From Microbispora sp. ZYX-F-249 (GTDB lineage Bacteria > Actinomycetota > Actinomycetes > Streptosporangiales > Streptosporangiaceae), in NCBI RefSeq assembly GCF_039649665.1, contig NZ_JBDJAW010000013.1:124001-188000 (forward strand): DNA of 64,000 nt. Direction: 5' to 3'. The position numbers and the translations under genes were made by a program. Positions 27,236-37,470 of this stretch are shown one piece after another. How positions within the stretch are numbered: position 1 is the first letter of the stretch; every line of letters begins with the position of its first letter. The notes under the pieces were generated by a model. It was not told where the DNA came from, made no database searches, and was given only the letters and a program-made list of their open reading frames with translations.

Positions 27236-27868
27236 TCACGTCCGCGGCATGCAGCCGTGCACGATGACCTCGGCCATGCTGCGCACGACGTCCCTGCTGA
27301 CGTGCTCCGGTGGTGCGCCGACCAGGGTGAAGAGCGCACCACCGGAGAGCGCGATCAGGGCGGGGATCTTCTCGCGTGGAATCTCGAGGCCGAGTTCGTC
27401 GTGGTGCCCCGCCGTGACCAGCGACGCCGTGTCCTGCAGGCCCGCGAGCGCCGAAGCGAGCGCCGGCCGGCGCGCGGCCTCCAGCCGCAGTTCGAAGATC
27501 GCCAGGTAGCGGCTGCGAAGTGTGGTCGCGGCTGTGAACAACGACTCCGTCAGCAGGTCGACCAGCGACGCCGGCTGCTTGACGGCCTGATCGGTGCTCG
27601 CGTGACGCAGTTCCGCGATGCGCTCCGCGGCGGCCACCAGCAGCGCTTCCCGGCTGCGGAAGTAGTTCGACGCCGTTCCCGGCGGCACGTCCGCCGCTTT
27701 CTCCACCGCCCGATCTGTCAGGCCGTGCACCCCCGCTGACGCCAGCAACTCGATGGCGGCATCGGTCAGGGCCCGGCGCCGGGCTCGGCGGAGTTGCGGC
27801 GGCGGTGGGCCATGATCGTGGCCGACGGCAGCGGCAGCACGCTGCGCGCGCAGCTGTTCCCCGCCCAT
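27236..27868 (-). CDS. TetR-family regulator with displaced or lost start
   Basis: The region of homology (27236-27793, 186 codons) is a normal TetR protein: ALTDAAIELLASAGVHGLTD, EKAADVPPGTASNYFRSREALL, then a helical C-terminal domain. No standard start codon precedes the homology at the usual place. The first in-frame ATG is at 27868, inside the opposite-strand monooxygenase remnant, has no ribosome site, and would add a meaningless 25-residue leader. The 5' end was therefore probably removed by the same deletion that truncated the monooxygenase. It may be a pseudogene or be expressed from the new start. Confidence 0.6.
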   Translation of the reverse strand: MGGEQLRAQRAAAAVGHDHGPPPPQLRRARRRALTDAAIELLASAGVHGLTDRAVEKAADVPPGTASNYFRSREALLVAAAERIAELRHASTDQAVKQPASLVDLLTESLFTAATTLRSRYLAIFELRLEAARRPALASALAGLQDTASLVTAGHHDELGLEIPREKIPALIALSGGALFTLVGAPPEHVSRDVVRSMAEVIVHGCMPRT

Positions 27869-28538
27869 CCCGGGCTGCGGCGGACCGGCCGGATGGACCT
27901 GCGCGGCATGCTGCCCCGTCCGCTCGGCCTGGACACGGAGCTGCTCGCCAGTCAGCTGGTCGACCGGCGGAGTGGGGCGATGTTCGGCCTGTTCCCCGTC
28001 GGCGAGGACCGCCTGTACTGGTTCACCGACTCGGTCCTGCACGGCACGCCGCCCGGAGCGGAGGAGGCGCGCCGGCGGATGCTCTCCCTGATGGCCGACT
28101 GGCACCCCCTCGTCACGACGCTGATCGAGGCGACCCCGCCCGCCGCCGTCCACGTCGATCTACGTCGATCCGATCACCCGCCTGGCCGAACCCCTGCCGT
28201 CGTTCGCGGCCGGCAGGATCGCGCTCCTCGGCGACGCCGCGCACGCCATGTCGCCCGACCTCGGGCAGGGCGTCAGCCAGGCATTCGAAGACGCGGCGGC
28301 GCTGTGTCATCACCTGGGTCACCGCCTGGGCGGCGCCGAGCCGGCGGACGTCGCCGAGCGGCTCCTGCGCTACGACGCCGAGCGCAGGCTCCGTGCCACC
28401 CGCATGATGCGGGCGGCGTTCCGGCAGTCACGGCTGACCTCCCGGACCGGCATCGCCGCGTGGCTGCGTGACACGTCGCTGCGCGCGGTGCCGTCCCGGC
28501 TGGCCACCCGGCGGCTCGCCGCCCTCTGGAACGCCTGA
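27812..28538 (+). pseudogene. FAD-dependent monooxygenase remnant, 5'-truncated and frameshifted
   Basis: The reading frame opens directly at VADGSGSTLR, the second FAD motif of aromatic-ring-type monooxygenases; the N-terminal GxGxxG Rossmann part (about 150 residues) is missing. At 28155-28174 the sequence ACGTCGATCT is followed at once by ACGTCGATCC, a 10-nt tandem duplication that shifts the frame. Removing it restores a continuous reading (VHVDPITRLAEPLP) into the third FAD motif GDAAHAMSPDLGQG and on to the stop at 28538. Both the truncation and the frameshift point to an inactive gene. It abuts the TetR gene head to head, so it was probably once that regulator's divergent target. Confidence 0.8.
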
Positions 28539-28609
28539 GCGGGGTCCGGCGGCCGCTGCCGGTCGCGAGCGCGGACAAGGCGGACGCGCCGCACGGCGGA
28601 GTCCAGGCG

Positions 28610-28867
28610 TCAGAAGGGTGCTTCCTCCGGGCCGCTGGACTGGGGCTCCTGGCGCTGCGCCATCGCGGCGGCCAGCTTCGCGCGGGCGCCCTGGAGCCAC
28701 TCCTCGCAGATCGCGGCCAGCCGCTCTCCCCGCTCCCACAGCTCTATCGACTGCTCCAGCGTGAGCCCGCCGGTCTCCAGCCGGCGGACCACCTCGGTCA
28801 GCTCCTCGCGCGCCTGCTCGTACGACGGGGTCTGCTTGTCCGACGGGGTCTGCTTGTCCTCAGCCAC
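28610..28867 (-). CDS. xseB: Exodeoxyribonuclease VII small subunit
   Basis: 85 residues, with the core YEQAREELTEVVRRLETGG then LTLEQSIELWERGERLAAICEEWL typical of XseB, which helps the large subunit degrade single-stranded DNA. Immediately after the start is a perfect tandem duplication of 18 bp (28823-28840 and 28841-28858) giving DKQTPS twice. Unusually, xseB is separated from xseA by a 1.8-kb asnB gene in the opposite direction. Confidence 0.93.
   Translation of the reverse strand: MAEDKQTPSDKQTPSYEQAREELTEVVRRLETGGLTLEQSIELWERGERLAAICEEWLQGARAKLAAAMAQRQEPQSSGPEEAPF
28823..28858. repeat. 18-bp tandem duplication inside xseB
   Basis: Two identical adjacent 18-bp units (28823-28840, 28841-28858) keep the reading frame and repeat six residues of the disordered N-terminus of XseB. 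It looks like a recent slippage event without functional effect. Confidence 0.85.
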
Positions 28868-29000
28868 GTCCCCACCTTAGAGGCCGGGACCGACACTCCG
28901 CGGCCCCTTAGTGCTGTCCGCTTTGGGCATAAAAGAGGTGATTAGTCCGTTATTTAGGTGTACTAACCATCTTCGGGGGCGATGATCGGGGGTCATCCTT

Positions 29001-30842
29001 ATGTGTGGAATCAGTGGCTGGGTGGACTACGGACGCGACCTTCGTCGCGAACGGCAGACCCTGCAGGCCATGACGGACACGATGGCGTGCCGGGGGCCCG
29101 ACGCCGAGGGGGCGTGGCTCGCTCCGCACGTCGCGTTCGGCCACCGGCGGCTGGCCATCATCGACATCGAGGGCGGGCGCCAGCCCATGACCGCCGGAGC
29201 CGAGGGCGAGGTCGTGGCCGCGCTCACCTACAGCGGCGAGGTCTACAACTTCAGGGAGCTGCGCGCCGAGCTCGAACAGCGCGGGCACCGGTTCCGGACG
29301 CAGAGCGACACCGAGGTCGTCCTGGAGGCGTACCTCGAATGGGGCGAGGACTTCGTCTCCCGCCTCAACGGCATGTACGCCTTCGCCATCTGGGACGCCC
29401 GCCGCGAGGAACTGCTGCTCGTGCGCGACCGGATGGGGATCAAGCCCCTGTACTACTACCCCACCCCCAACGGGGTGCTGTTCGGCTCCGAGCCCAAGGC
29501 CATCCTGGCCAACCCGCTCGCCGAGCGGGTGATCGACGCCGACGGCCTGCGCGAGATCCTGGCCTGCGTCAAGACGCCCGAGGCCGCCGTCTTCCGCGGC
29601 ATGTACGAGGTGCGGCCCGGCCAGGTGGTCAAGCTGCGGCGCGAGGGCCTGAGCAAGCGGCGCTACTGGCGGCTGGAGTCCCGTGAGCACACCGACGACC
29701 TGCAGACCACGATCCGGACCGTGCGGGAGCTGCTCGACGACATCGTCGAGCGGCAGCTCATCTCCGACGTGCCGCTGTGCACGCTGCTGTCCGGCGGTCT
29801 CGACTCCAGTGCGGTCACCGCGCTCGCGGCCCGCGCACTGGCCGGCAAGGGCGGGGTGCGGTCGTTCTCCGTCGACTTCGCCGGCTACAGCGAGAACTTC
29901 CAGGCCGACGACATGCGTGACACGCCCGACACGCCGTACGTCAGGGACGTCGTCCGGCACGTCGGCTCCGACCACTCGGACATCGTGCTGGACTCGGCCG
30001 ACCTCATGGACCCCGCCGTCCGCGCGGCCGTCCTGCGGGCGAGGGACCTCCCGCTCGGCATCGGTGACATGGACACCTCGCTCTACCTGCTCTTCAAGGC
30101 GATCAGGGGGCACTCGACGGTGGCCCTGTCGGGAGAGTCCGCGGACGAGGTCTTCGGCGGATACCGGTGGTTCCACGACCCCCAGGCGGTCAACTCCGGC
30201 ACCTTCCCGTGGCTCGCCATGCAGGGCCAGACGGGCCTGTCCACCAGGGGCGAGTTCCTGAACGAGGAACTGCTGCGCAAGCTCGACATTCCCGCCTACC
30301 GCGCCGACAGTTACCAGCGGGCGCTGGCCGAGGTGCCGCAGGTGCCGGGAGAGACCGGGCTGCAGAAGCGGATGCGGGAGATCAGCTACCTGCACCTGAC
30401 CCGGTTCGTGCAGATCCTGCTCGACCGCAAGGACCGCATGAGCATGGCCGTGGGCCTGGAGGTCCGGGTGCCGTTCTGCGACCACCGCCTGGTCGAGTAC
30501 GTCTTCAACGCCCCCTGGTCCATGAAGACCTTCGACGGGCACGAGAAGAGCCTGCTGCGTGCGGCGACCGCCGACGTGCTGCCCCGCTCGGTGGTGGAGC
30601 GCCGCAAGGTGCCCTACCCCTCGACGCAGGACCCGGCCTACGAGCGCGCGCTGCGTGCCGAGGTCACCCGCGTGCTGGACGGGGACTCCGCCATCGGCTG
30701 CCTGGTCGACGCGGACAGGGTGCGGACGATGCTCGACCAGCCCCTGGGCGCGGTCAGCCTCCAGGGCGCCCGGACCTCGCTGGAGGGCATCCTGCAGATG
30801 AACGCCTGGCTCGGGGCCTACGACGTCAGCCTCGCGATCTGA
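29001..30842 (+). CDS. asnB: Asparagine synthetase, glutamine-hydrolysing
   Basis: 613 residues. Cys2 (MCGISGW) is the N-terminal glutaminase nucleophile; RGPDAEG, GHRRLAIID and the YSGEVYN region complete that domain (about 1-200). The C-terminal synthetase domain has the PP-loop SGGLDSS at 264-270 and SGESADEVFGGY. It makes asparagine from aspartate, glutamine and ATP. It is divergent from xseB (133-bp AT-richer gap) and convergent with xseA, so it interrupts the usual xseA-xseB operon. Amidation of a cell-wall or natural product precursor is an alternative role for such enzymes, with no support here. Confidence 0.94.
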   Translation: MCGISGWVDYGRDLRRERQTLQAMTDTMACRGPDAEGAWLAPHVAFGHRRLAIIDIEGGRQPMTAGAEGEVVAALTYSGEVYNFRELRAELEQRGHRFRTQSDTEVVLEAYLEWGEDFVSRLNGMYAFAIWDARREELLLVRDRMGIKPLYYYPTPNGVLFGSEPKAILANPLAERVIDADGLREILACVKTPEAAVFRGMYEVRPGQVVKLRREGLSKRRYWRLESREHTDDLQTTIRTVRELLDDIVERQLISDVPLCTLLSGGLDSSAVTALAARALAGKGGVRSFSVDFAGYSENFQADDMRDTPDTPYVRDVVRHVGSDHSDIVLDSADLMDPAVRAAVLRARDLPLGIGDMDTSLYLLFKAIRGHSTVALSGESADEVFGGYRWFHDPQAVNSGTFPWLAMQGQTGLSTRGEFLNEELLRKLDIPAYRADSYQRALAEVPQVPGETGLQKRMREISYLHLTRFVQILLDRKDRMSMAVGLEVRVPFCDHRLVEYVFNAPWSMKTFDGHEKSLLRAATADVLPRSVVERRKVPYPSTQDPAYERALRAEVTRVLDGDSAIGCLVDADRVRTMLDQPLGAVSLQGARTSLEGILQMNAWLGAYDVSLAI

Positions 30843-30866
30843 CCCGCCCGCGGCTCGCGATCCGGG

Positions 30867-32072
30867 TCACGCGTCCTGGGCGGTCACCGTCACGCGGTCG
30901 TCGGAGAAGCGGACCGTGAGCTCGTCGCCCGGCTTGACGTCCCCGGCCAGGCGGACGACCTCTCCGGAAGGGCGCTGCGCGATGGCGTAACCGCGCTCCA
31001 GCGTTGCGGCGGGGGAGAGGGCCACGAGCCTGGCCCTGAGATGTTCCAGCGAGTCGGCCGAGCGGTCCAGGGACGCCGAAAGACAGCGCCTGGACCGCTC
31101 GCGCAACGCGTCGACCTGCTCGGCCCGCCGGTCGAGCTCCCGGACGGGGTCGGCGAGCGACGGCCGGGAACGGACGGACTCGAGCCACGACATCTCGCGG
31201 TCGACCCAGCCGCGCAGCACCCGGCGGCCCCGGTCCCTGAGCTGGTGGATCAGCGTGAGCTGCTCGCCCACGTCGGGAACCACCTTCTTGGCCGCGTCCG
31301 TCGGGGTCGACGCGCGCACGTCGGCCACGAGGTCGAGCAGCGGGCTGTCCTGTTCGTGGCCGATCGCGCTCACCACGGGCGTCCGGCAGGCCGCGACGGC
31401 CCGCACCAGCGACTCGTCGGAGAACGGCAGCAGGTCTTCCAGCGAGCCGCCGCCCCTGGCGATGATGATCACGTCGACCTCGGGGTCGGCGTCGAGCTTC
31501 CGCAGGGCCTCGGTCACCTCGCCCACGGCGTACTGCCCCTGGACGGCGACCTGCTCCACCTTGAAGCGGACGGCGGGCCAGCGGCGGCGGGAGTTCTCCA
31601 GCACGTCGCGCTCGGCCGCCGAGTCCCGCCCGCAGACGAGGCCGACGGTGCCCGGCAGGAACGGCAGCCGTCTCTTCCTGTCGACGTTGAACAGGCCCTC
31701 GCCCGCGAGCACCTGACGGAGCCGTTCGAGCCGGGCCAGCAGCTCGCCGATGCCGACCGGGCGGATCTCCAGGGCCGTGAACGCGAACGAGCCCCTGTTG
31801 ACCCAGAAGTCCGGCTTGACGTTCATCACGACGCGCGCGCCGTCCACGGGGCGGGGCACACTCGCCTCGTAGACGGCCCGCGAACAGGTGATCCGCGCCG
31901 AGACGTTGGCCACGGGGTCGCGCAGCGTCAGGAAGACGGTGCCGCCCCGGGCCGTCAGCTCGGTGATCTGCCCCTCGACCCAGACGGTGCCCAGCTTGCC
32001 GATCCACTGGGCGACCATCTGCAGCACCGACCTGATCGGCAGGGGCGCCTCCGGGGACGTCTTCGCGCTCAA
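30867..32072 (-). CDS. xseA: Exodeoxyribonuclease VII large subunit
   Basis: 401 residues. N-terminal OB-fold (about 10-105: [23 protein letters not shown]) and the catalytic core with [45 protein letters not shown] and [11 protein letters not shown], followed by a helical region. Degrades single-stranded DNA with XseB. The start is TTG at 32072, with an unusually strong ribosome site GAGGAGG 4-5 nt upstream, which decides the start. It converges on asnB with a 24-bp gap. Confidence 0.94.
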   Translation of the reverse strand: MSAKTSPEAPLPIRSVLQMVAQWIGKLGTVWVEGQITELTARGGTVFLTLRDPVANVSARITCSRAVYEASVPRPVDGARVVMNVKPDFWVNRGSFAFTALEIRPVGIGELLARLERLRQVLAGEGLFNVDRKRRLPFLPGTVGLVCGRDSAAERDVLENSRRRWPAVRFKVEQVAVQGQYAVGEVTEALRKLDADPEVDVIIIARGGGSLEDLLPFSDESLVRAVAACRTPVVSAIGHEQDSPLLDLVADVRASTPTDAAKKVVPDVGEQLTLIHQLRDRGRRVLRGWVDREMSWLESVRSRPSLADPVRELDRRAEQVDALRERSRRCLSASLDRSADSLEHLRARLVALSPAATLERGYAIAQRPSGEVVRLAGDVKPGDELTVRFSDDRVTVTAQDA

Positions 32073-32197
32073 GTGCCCTCCTCGCCTGACCCGGCCGCGT
32101 CACCCGCCGTACGCTCGCCGTTCGCACCTGCAGGCTAGCCGTACCCGCCGACAATCCACCGGCGGCCGGGCGGGCACGGGGCAAGCGAGCCCGGGGA

Positions 32198-33349
32198 TCA
32201 GGACTCGGACTGGAGCTTGGACAGCCGGTTCTGGAACATCCGGACCACCTCGGGGCGGTTCAGGTGTGCCTGCTCGTAGTCCAGCAGCGCGTGCACCTGC
32301 TCGGCCGACTTGCCGCGCATCCGCGCCCGCAGCGACGCCACGGAGAGGTTCGCGTAGCCCGGCATCGGCTCGGCGGCCTCGATGGGCTCGGCGGCCTCGG
32401 TGGGCTGGGCAGGCTCGGTGGGCTGGGCAGGCTCGGCGGCGGCTTCCGCGGAGGGCTGTGCCGCGGTCGCCTCGGCGGGGCTCTCCGGCGCCGGGGAGGC
32501 GGCGGCCTTGCGGCGCGTCCTGGTGGCCTTCGGCGCGACGGTGGCCTTCGGCGCTGCGGTGGCCGCGGCCTCGGGGGTCGCATCGGGGGTCTGGGGTGCG
32601 GCTTCGGGCGTCTCGGCGGTGGCCTTGCGGCGGGTGCGCGGCTTCTTGGGCGCCTCGACGGGGGCGGCCTCGCCGGTCTCGGCGGTCTCACCGGCTCCGG
32701 CAGTCTGGGTGGTTCCGGCGGTCTCGGTGGTTGCGGCGCTCTCGGTGGTTGCGGCGGCCTCGGTGGTTGCGTCCGCGGGTGCGGCGCTTTCCGTGGCTTC
32801 GGCCGGCTTCGCGGGCTTGGCGGCGGCCTTGCGGGTGCGCGGCTTCCTGGGGGCGGGGGTCTCGTCCGCGACCTCGGCGGCGACGGGAGGCTCGGCCTCG
32901 GCGGACGCCGTCTCGGCCGGGGCGGGCTCCGCCGCCGGTGCCTCCACCGGTGTCTCGGCCGCTGTCTCCGCCGGTGCCTCCGCCGGTGCCTCCACCGGTG
33001 TCTTCGCCGCTGTCTCGGCCGCCTTGGGCGTCTCGGCGGTCACCGCGTCGGCCCGCTCGGCCTGCTCGCTCTCCTTGGCCTGCTCGGTCTTGCTCGGACG
33101 GGGGGCGTAGATGACGGGCTTGCGGGGCTCGGTCCGTTCCTCGGTGGCCTGCTCGGTCCCGGTGCCGGTCGCGGTGCCGGTCGCGGTGCCGGTCGCGTCG
33201 GCGGTCTCGGGACGCTCGCCGTCCTGTGCCTCACCGCCGGCGAAGCGCTGCTTGATCGTGGTCTTGATCTTTTCGCCGACCACGACTGCCTGCCCGACCC
33301 CGTTCAGCGCGGTCTGAAGCACTGTTGTTATTGCCTTAAGGACGGACAT
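32198..33349 (-). CDS. Ala/Pro/Glu-rich protein with Lys/Arg-Pro-Arg-Thr motifs
   Basis: 383 residues. A short ordered N-terminus (about 1-45: MSVLKAITTVLQTALNGVGQ) and an ordered C-terminus (about 335-383: YANLSVASLRARMRGKSAEQ, HALLDYEQAH) flank about 280 residues of low-complexity Ala, Pro, Thr and Glu. This holds repeated basic islands (KPRTRKAAAKPAKP, KPRTRRKA, ATRTRRKA) like histone H1 or HupB tails. The C-terminus matches the domain at the end of actinobacterial proteins encoded next to ispH and annotated as lipid-droplet-associated. DNA binding is an inference from the basic motifs. Start ATG 33349 (GGGAG upstream); divergent from ispH. Confidence 0.7.
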   Translation of the reverse strand: MSVLKAITTVLQTALNGVGQAVVVGEKIKTTIKQRFAGGEAQDGERPETADATGTATGTATGTGTEQATEERTEPRKPVIYAPRPSKTEQAKESEQAERADAVTAETPKAAETAAKTPVEAPAEAPAETAAETPVEAPAAEPAPAETASAEAEPPVAAEVADETPAPRKPRTRKAAAKPAKPAEATESAAPADATTEAAATTESAATTETAGTTQTAGAGETAETGEAAPVEAPKKPRTRRKATAETPEAAPQTPDATPEAAATAAPKATVAPKATRTRRKAAASPAPESPAEATAAQPSAEAAAEPAQPTEPAQPTEAAEPIEAAEPMPGYANLSVASLRARMRGKSAEQVHALLDYEQAHLNRPEVVRMFQNRLSKLQSES

Positions 33350-33385
33350 TTCGGCTCCCGGGGAGATGTGTATCTGGTACACCCA

Positions 33386-33397
33386 GTCTTGCAAGAC
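33386..33397. promoter_or_regulatory. 12-bp palindrome in the ispH divergent gap
   Basis: A perfect palindrome GTCTTGCAAGAC lies midway between the ispH start and the start of the divergent Ala/Pro-rich gene, flanked by CTGGT and ACCAG. It is a candidate operator; no regulator is evident. ispH itself has TAGCAT (33427-33432) 6 nt before its ATG. Confidence 0.35.
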
Positions 33398-33438
33398 CAG
33401 GGTCAAGAAGCGGCTCGCGTTCCACATAGCATAGGAAC

Positions 33439-34404
33439 ATGGACGTGCAGACCTCAGCGACCCGCCGTGTCCTGGTCGCCAAGCCCCGCGGTTACTGCGC
33501 GGGGGTCGACCGCGCGGTGCAGGCGGTGGAACGGGCGCTGGAGCAGTATGGCGCGCCCGTCTACGTACGCAAGCAGATCGTGCACAACACCCACGTCGTG
33601 AAGACGCTGGAGGAGCGCGGCGCCGTCTTCGTGGAGGAGACCGAAGAGGTCCCCGAGGGCGCCATCGTCGTCTTCTCCGCCCACGGCGTCGCGCCGGCCG
33701 TGCACGAGGAGGCCGCGAGCCGCCGTCTGCGCACCATCGACGCGACGTGCCCGCTGGTGACCAAGGTGCACAACGAGGCCAAGAGGTTCGCGGCCAAGGA
33801 CTACGACATCCTGCTCATCGGGCACGAGGGGCACGAAGAGGTCGAGGGCACCGCGGGCGAGGCGCCGGAGCACATCCAGCTCGTGGACGGCCTCGACGGC
33901 GTCGACGGAGTGTCCGTACGCGACCCGGAGAAGGTGGTCTGGCTCTCCCAGACGACCCTGTCGGTGGACGAGACCACCGAGACGGTCGCGCGGCTGCGGA
34001 CGCGGTTCCCGAACCTCATCGACCCGCCGAGCGACGACATCTGCTACGCCACCTCCAACCGGCAGACGGCCGTCAAGCGGATCGCCGCCGATTCCGACCT
34101 GGTCATCGTCGTCGGCTCGGCCAACTCCTCCAACTCCAAGCGGCTGGTCGAGGTCGCCAAGGACTACGGCGCCGCCGCCGCCCACCTCGTCGACGACGCC
34201 TCGTTCGTACGGGACGAGTGGCTGGAGGGCGTGCGCACGGTCGGCCTGACGAGCGGCGCCTCCGTCCCGGAGGAACTGGTGCAGGGCGTGCTCGCCAAGC
34301 TGGCCGGCCACGGCTTCACCGACGTCGAGGAGGTCGAGTCGGTGCACGAGAGCATGCGTTTCGCCCTGCCGCACGAGCTCCGCAAGGACCTCCGCGCGAT
34401 CTGA
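33439..34404 (+). CDS. ispH: 4-hydroxy-3-methylbut-2-enyl diphosphate reductase
   Basis: 321 residues. The last step of the MEP isoprenoid pathway, giving IPP and DMAPP. The three cluster cysteines are in [11 protein letters not shown] (Cys20), [11 protein letters not shown] and [29 protein letters not shown] and [10 protein letters not shown] are the other substrate-site motifs. Complete length. Leaderless-type start. Divergent from the Ala/Pro-rich gene and 10 bp from the converging DUF6542 gene. Its neighbourhood is the standard actinobacterial one. Confidence 0.96.
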   Translation: MDVQTSATRRVLVAKPRGYCAGVDRAVQAVERALEQYGAPVYVRKQIVHNTHVVKTLEERGAVFVEETEEVPEGAIVVFSAHGVAPAVHEEAASRRLRTIDATCPLVTKVHNEAKRFAAKDYDILLIGHEGHEEVEGTAGEAPEHIQLVDGLDGVDGVSVRDPEKVVWLSQTTLSVDETTETVARLRTRFPNLIDPPSDDICYATSNRQTAVKRIAADSDLVIVVGSANSSNSKRLVEVAKDYGAAAAHLVDDASFVRDEWLEGVRTVGLTSGASVPEELVQGVLAKLAGHGFTDVEEVESVHESMRFALPHELRKDLRAI

Positions 34405-34414
34405 CCCGCCGGGG

Positions 34415-34903
34415 TCACTCGTCGGCGGCCCTGCCGTACACGCGGGGCTCGAAGTAGCCCTCGGGCTCGGGGTCGAACCCGCGGCCACGGCGGGAGCGGG
34501 AGGCCGGCGCCCCGGTGGGCGCCGGCGCGCCGCGCAGGTCCCTGAAGTTGGCGGGCAGGCCGCGGAACCACGCGACCCCCAGGGCCAGCGCGGACCCGAG
34601 GAACAGCCACGGCGCGCCGGACGACAGCGTGGTGAACATGCCGAGCCCGAACGTCTTGAGCATCGAACCGGACCCGAGCGCCCGTACGAGTTCCACCAGC
34701 AGGGCCGCGGCGAAGAAGACCAGCGGAGGCGTCACCACCAGCGGCAGCAGGTCGCGGGGGCGCACCAGCAGGGCCGCAGCGAGGCAACCGGCCACGAACA
34801 CGGGTCCGGGCAGGAACGGCATGCCCACCAGAGTGATCACGAAGAGCATGACGATCGCCCCCCGAGCGGTCAGCCGCAGCCCCGCTCGACCGGTGCCTGT
34901 CAT
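34415..34903 (-). CDS. DUF6542 membrane protein
   Basis: 162 residues with about four membrane helices. The N-terminal LRLTARGAIVMLFVITLVG and the segment AALLVRPRDLLPLVVTPPL are typical of DUF6542 proteins, usually encoded beside ispH in actinobacteria. The C-terminal 40 residues are basic and disordered. No known function. It is 10 bp from rmuC on the same strand. Confidence 0.78.
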   Translation of the reverse strand: MTGTGRAGLRLTARGAIVMLFVITLVGMPFLPGPVFVAGCLAAALLVRPRDLLPLVVTPPLVFFAAALLVELVRALGSGSMLKTFGLGMFTTLSSGAPWLFLGSALALGVAWFRGLPANFRDLRGAPAPTGAPASRSRRGRGFDPEPEGYFEPRVYGRAADE

Positions 34904-34913
34904 CGGGCCCCCC

Positions 34914-36236
34914 TTACGACAAGTCTCGCGTCAATTTACCGTTCTGAGGATGCGGGGGTGGGGGGCTTACCCGCTCTTCACCTTCGAGTTCCGGGATGGC
35001 GACCGGACGGGGGACCTCCTCCACCGCCGCGGGGGCGTCGAGCGAGTAGTCCACCAGGCCGAGGTCGTTCATCCTCCGCGCGCTGACCAGGACCCGGCTC
35101 TCCAGCGAGCCGACCGTCTGGTTGTACGCGGTGACCGCTCTGGTGAGCGCCTTGCCCAGGCTGTCCACGTGCCGTCCGAGGCCGCCGAGCCGGTCGTACA
35201 GTTCCTTGCCGAGATCGAAGACGGCCTTGGCGTTCTCGCTGACGGCGGTCTGCTGCCAGGCGTACTGCGCGGTGCGGAGCATCGTCACGAGCGTCGTGGG
35301 AGTGGCGATGTGGACGCGCCTGCGCATGGCGTGCTCCAGCAGCCCCGGATCGCGCTCCAGGGCGGGCGCGAGGAACGCCTCGCCGGGGATGAACAGGACC
35401 ACGAACTCGGGCGACGGGCTGAACGCCTGCCAGTAGGACTTGGCGGCTAACCGGTCCACGTGCTCGCGCAGGTGCCGCGCGTGGGCGTCCAGCCGCGCGG
35501 AGGCGAAGTCGGGATCGGCGGCCTCGGCCGCGTCCAGGTAGGCCGCGAGCGACACCTTGGCGTCCACGATCACGTTCTTGCCGCCGCTGAGCCGTACGAC
35601 CATGTCGGGCCGGACCACGCCGTCGCGGGTGACGGCGCTCACCTGCTCGTCGAAGTCGCAGAAGCGGGCCATCCCCGCGATCTCCGCCACCCGGCGCAGT
35701 TGCAGCTCGCCCCAGCGTCCCCGCGCCTCCGGCCGCTGCAGCGCCCGCACCAGCGCGTCCGTCTGCGCCTTGAGCCGCTCGGAGCTCTGCCGTACGAACT
35801 CCATCTGCTTGCTCAGCTCGGCGCGGGCGGCGCGGGCGCCCGACTCGCTCTCCCTGAGCTGGCTCTCCACCTTGGCGAGGGTTTCCCGCAGCGGCGCGAC
35901 CAGGTTCTCGACCGCCTGCCTGCGCTGGTCGAGATCGCCCGCGGCCTCGGCCCTCGTGGTGTTGAGCCGGTTCTCCGCGAGTTCGAGGAAGCGCAGGTTG
36001 GCCACGTCGAGGGCATGCGCGGAGATGGCCTGGAACCGCTCGGTGAGCTGGTTCTCCATGTAGGCCACCTTGTCCTCGGCCGCCCGCGTCCTCGCCTCGG
36101 CCTCGGCCACCCTGGCGGCCTCCTGGGCGGCGCGGCCCGCGGTCCGTGCCGCGGCCAGCGCGAGGCCGATCACGAGCCCCACGGCGAGTCCCAGTACGAG
36201 TGCCACGACATCCACGGTCTGGATGATTTCAGGCAT
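34914..36236 (-). CDS. rmuC: DNA recombination protein RmuC homologue
   Basis: 440 residues. A single N-terminal membrane helix (about 10-28) leads to a long coiled coil (about 35-155), then the RmuC nuclease-like domain: GRWGELQLRRVAEIAGM, RPDMVVRL, VIVDAKVSLAAYLDA and ARHLREHVDRLAAKSYW. RmuC limits inversions at short repeats; its biochemistry is little known. ATG 36236 was preferred to upstream in-frame starts that lack the membrane helix context. It is upstream of the DUF6542 gene with a 10-bp gap, so probably co-transcribed. Confidence 0.92.
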   Translation of the reverse strand: MPEIIQTVDVVALVLGLAVGLVIGLALAAARTAGRAAQEAARVAEAEARTRAAEDKVAYMENQLTERFQAISAHALDVANLRFLELAENRLNTTRAEAAGDLDQRRQAVENLVAPLRETLAKVESQLRESESGARAARAELSKQMEFVRQSSERLKAQTDALVRALQRPEARGRWGELQLRRVAEIAGMARFCDFDEQVSAVTRDGVVRPDMVVRLSGGKNVIVDAKVSLAAYLDAAEAADPDFASARLDAHARHLREHVDRLAAKSYWQAFSPSPEFVVLFIPGEAFLAPALERDPGLLEHAMRRRVHIATPTTLVTMLRTAQYAWQQTAVSENAKAVFDLGKELYDRLGGLGRHVDSLGKALTRAVTAYNQTVGSLESRVLVSARRMNDLGLVDYSLDAPAAVEEVPRPVAIPELEGEERVSPPPPHPQNGKLTRDLS

Positions 36237-36322
36237 TGGCGTGCCAAACAGGGAGGCGCGCCTGGGAGTGGGCCGAGTCGAAGCATGGGGCCGTCGATGT
36301 CCGGCGCACCCACCGAGACCCC

Positions 36323-36328
36323 TAAACT
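36323..36328 (+). promoter_or_regulatory. -10 box of leaderless ychF
   Basis: TAAACT lies exactly 8 nt before the GTG of ychF (36337), with no ribosome site in between. This fixes the start and implies a leaderless transcript. Confidence 0.55.
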
Positions 36329-36336
36329 CGGGGTAC

Positions 36337-37425
<1,089 letters not shown>

Positions 37426-37470
37426 TCCGGGAGAGATCGACTTCCGGGTTGTCTACGTACACTGTCGGGC

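Noticed and set aside
28868-29000. Riboswitch or T-box before asnB
   Set aside because: The 133-bp gap has AT-rich patches and TTAG/CTAA repeats, but no convincing stems or T-box core could be drawn.
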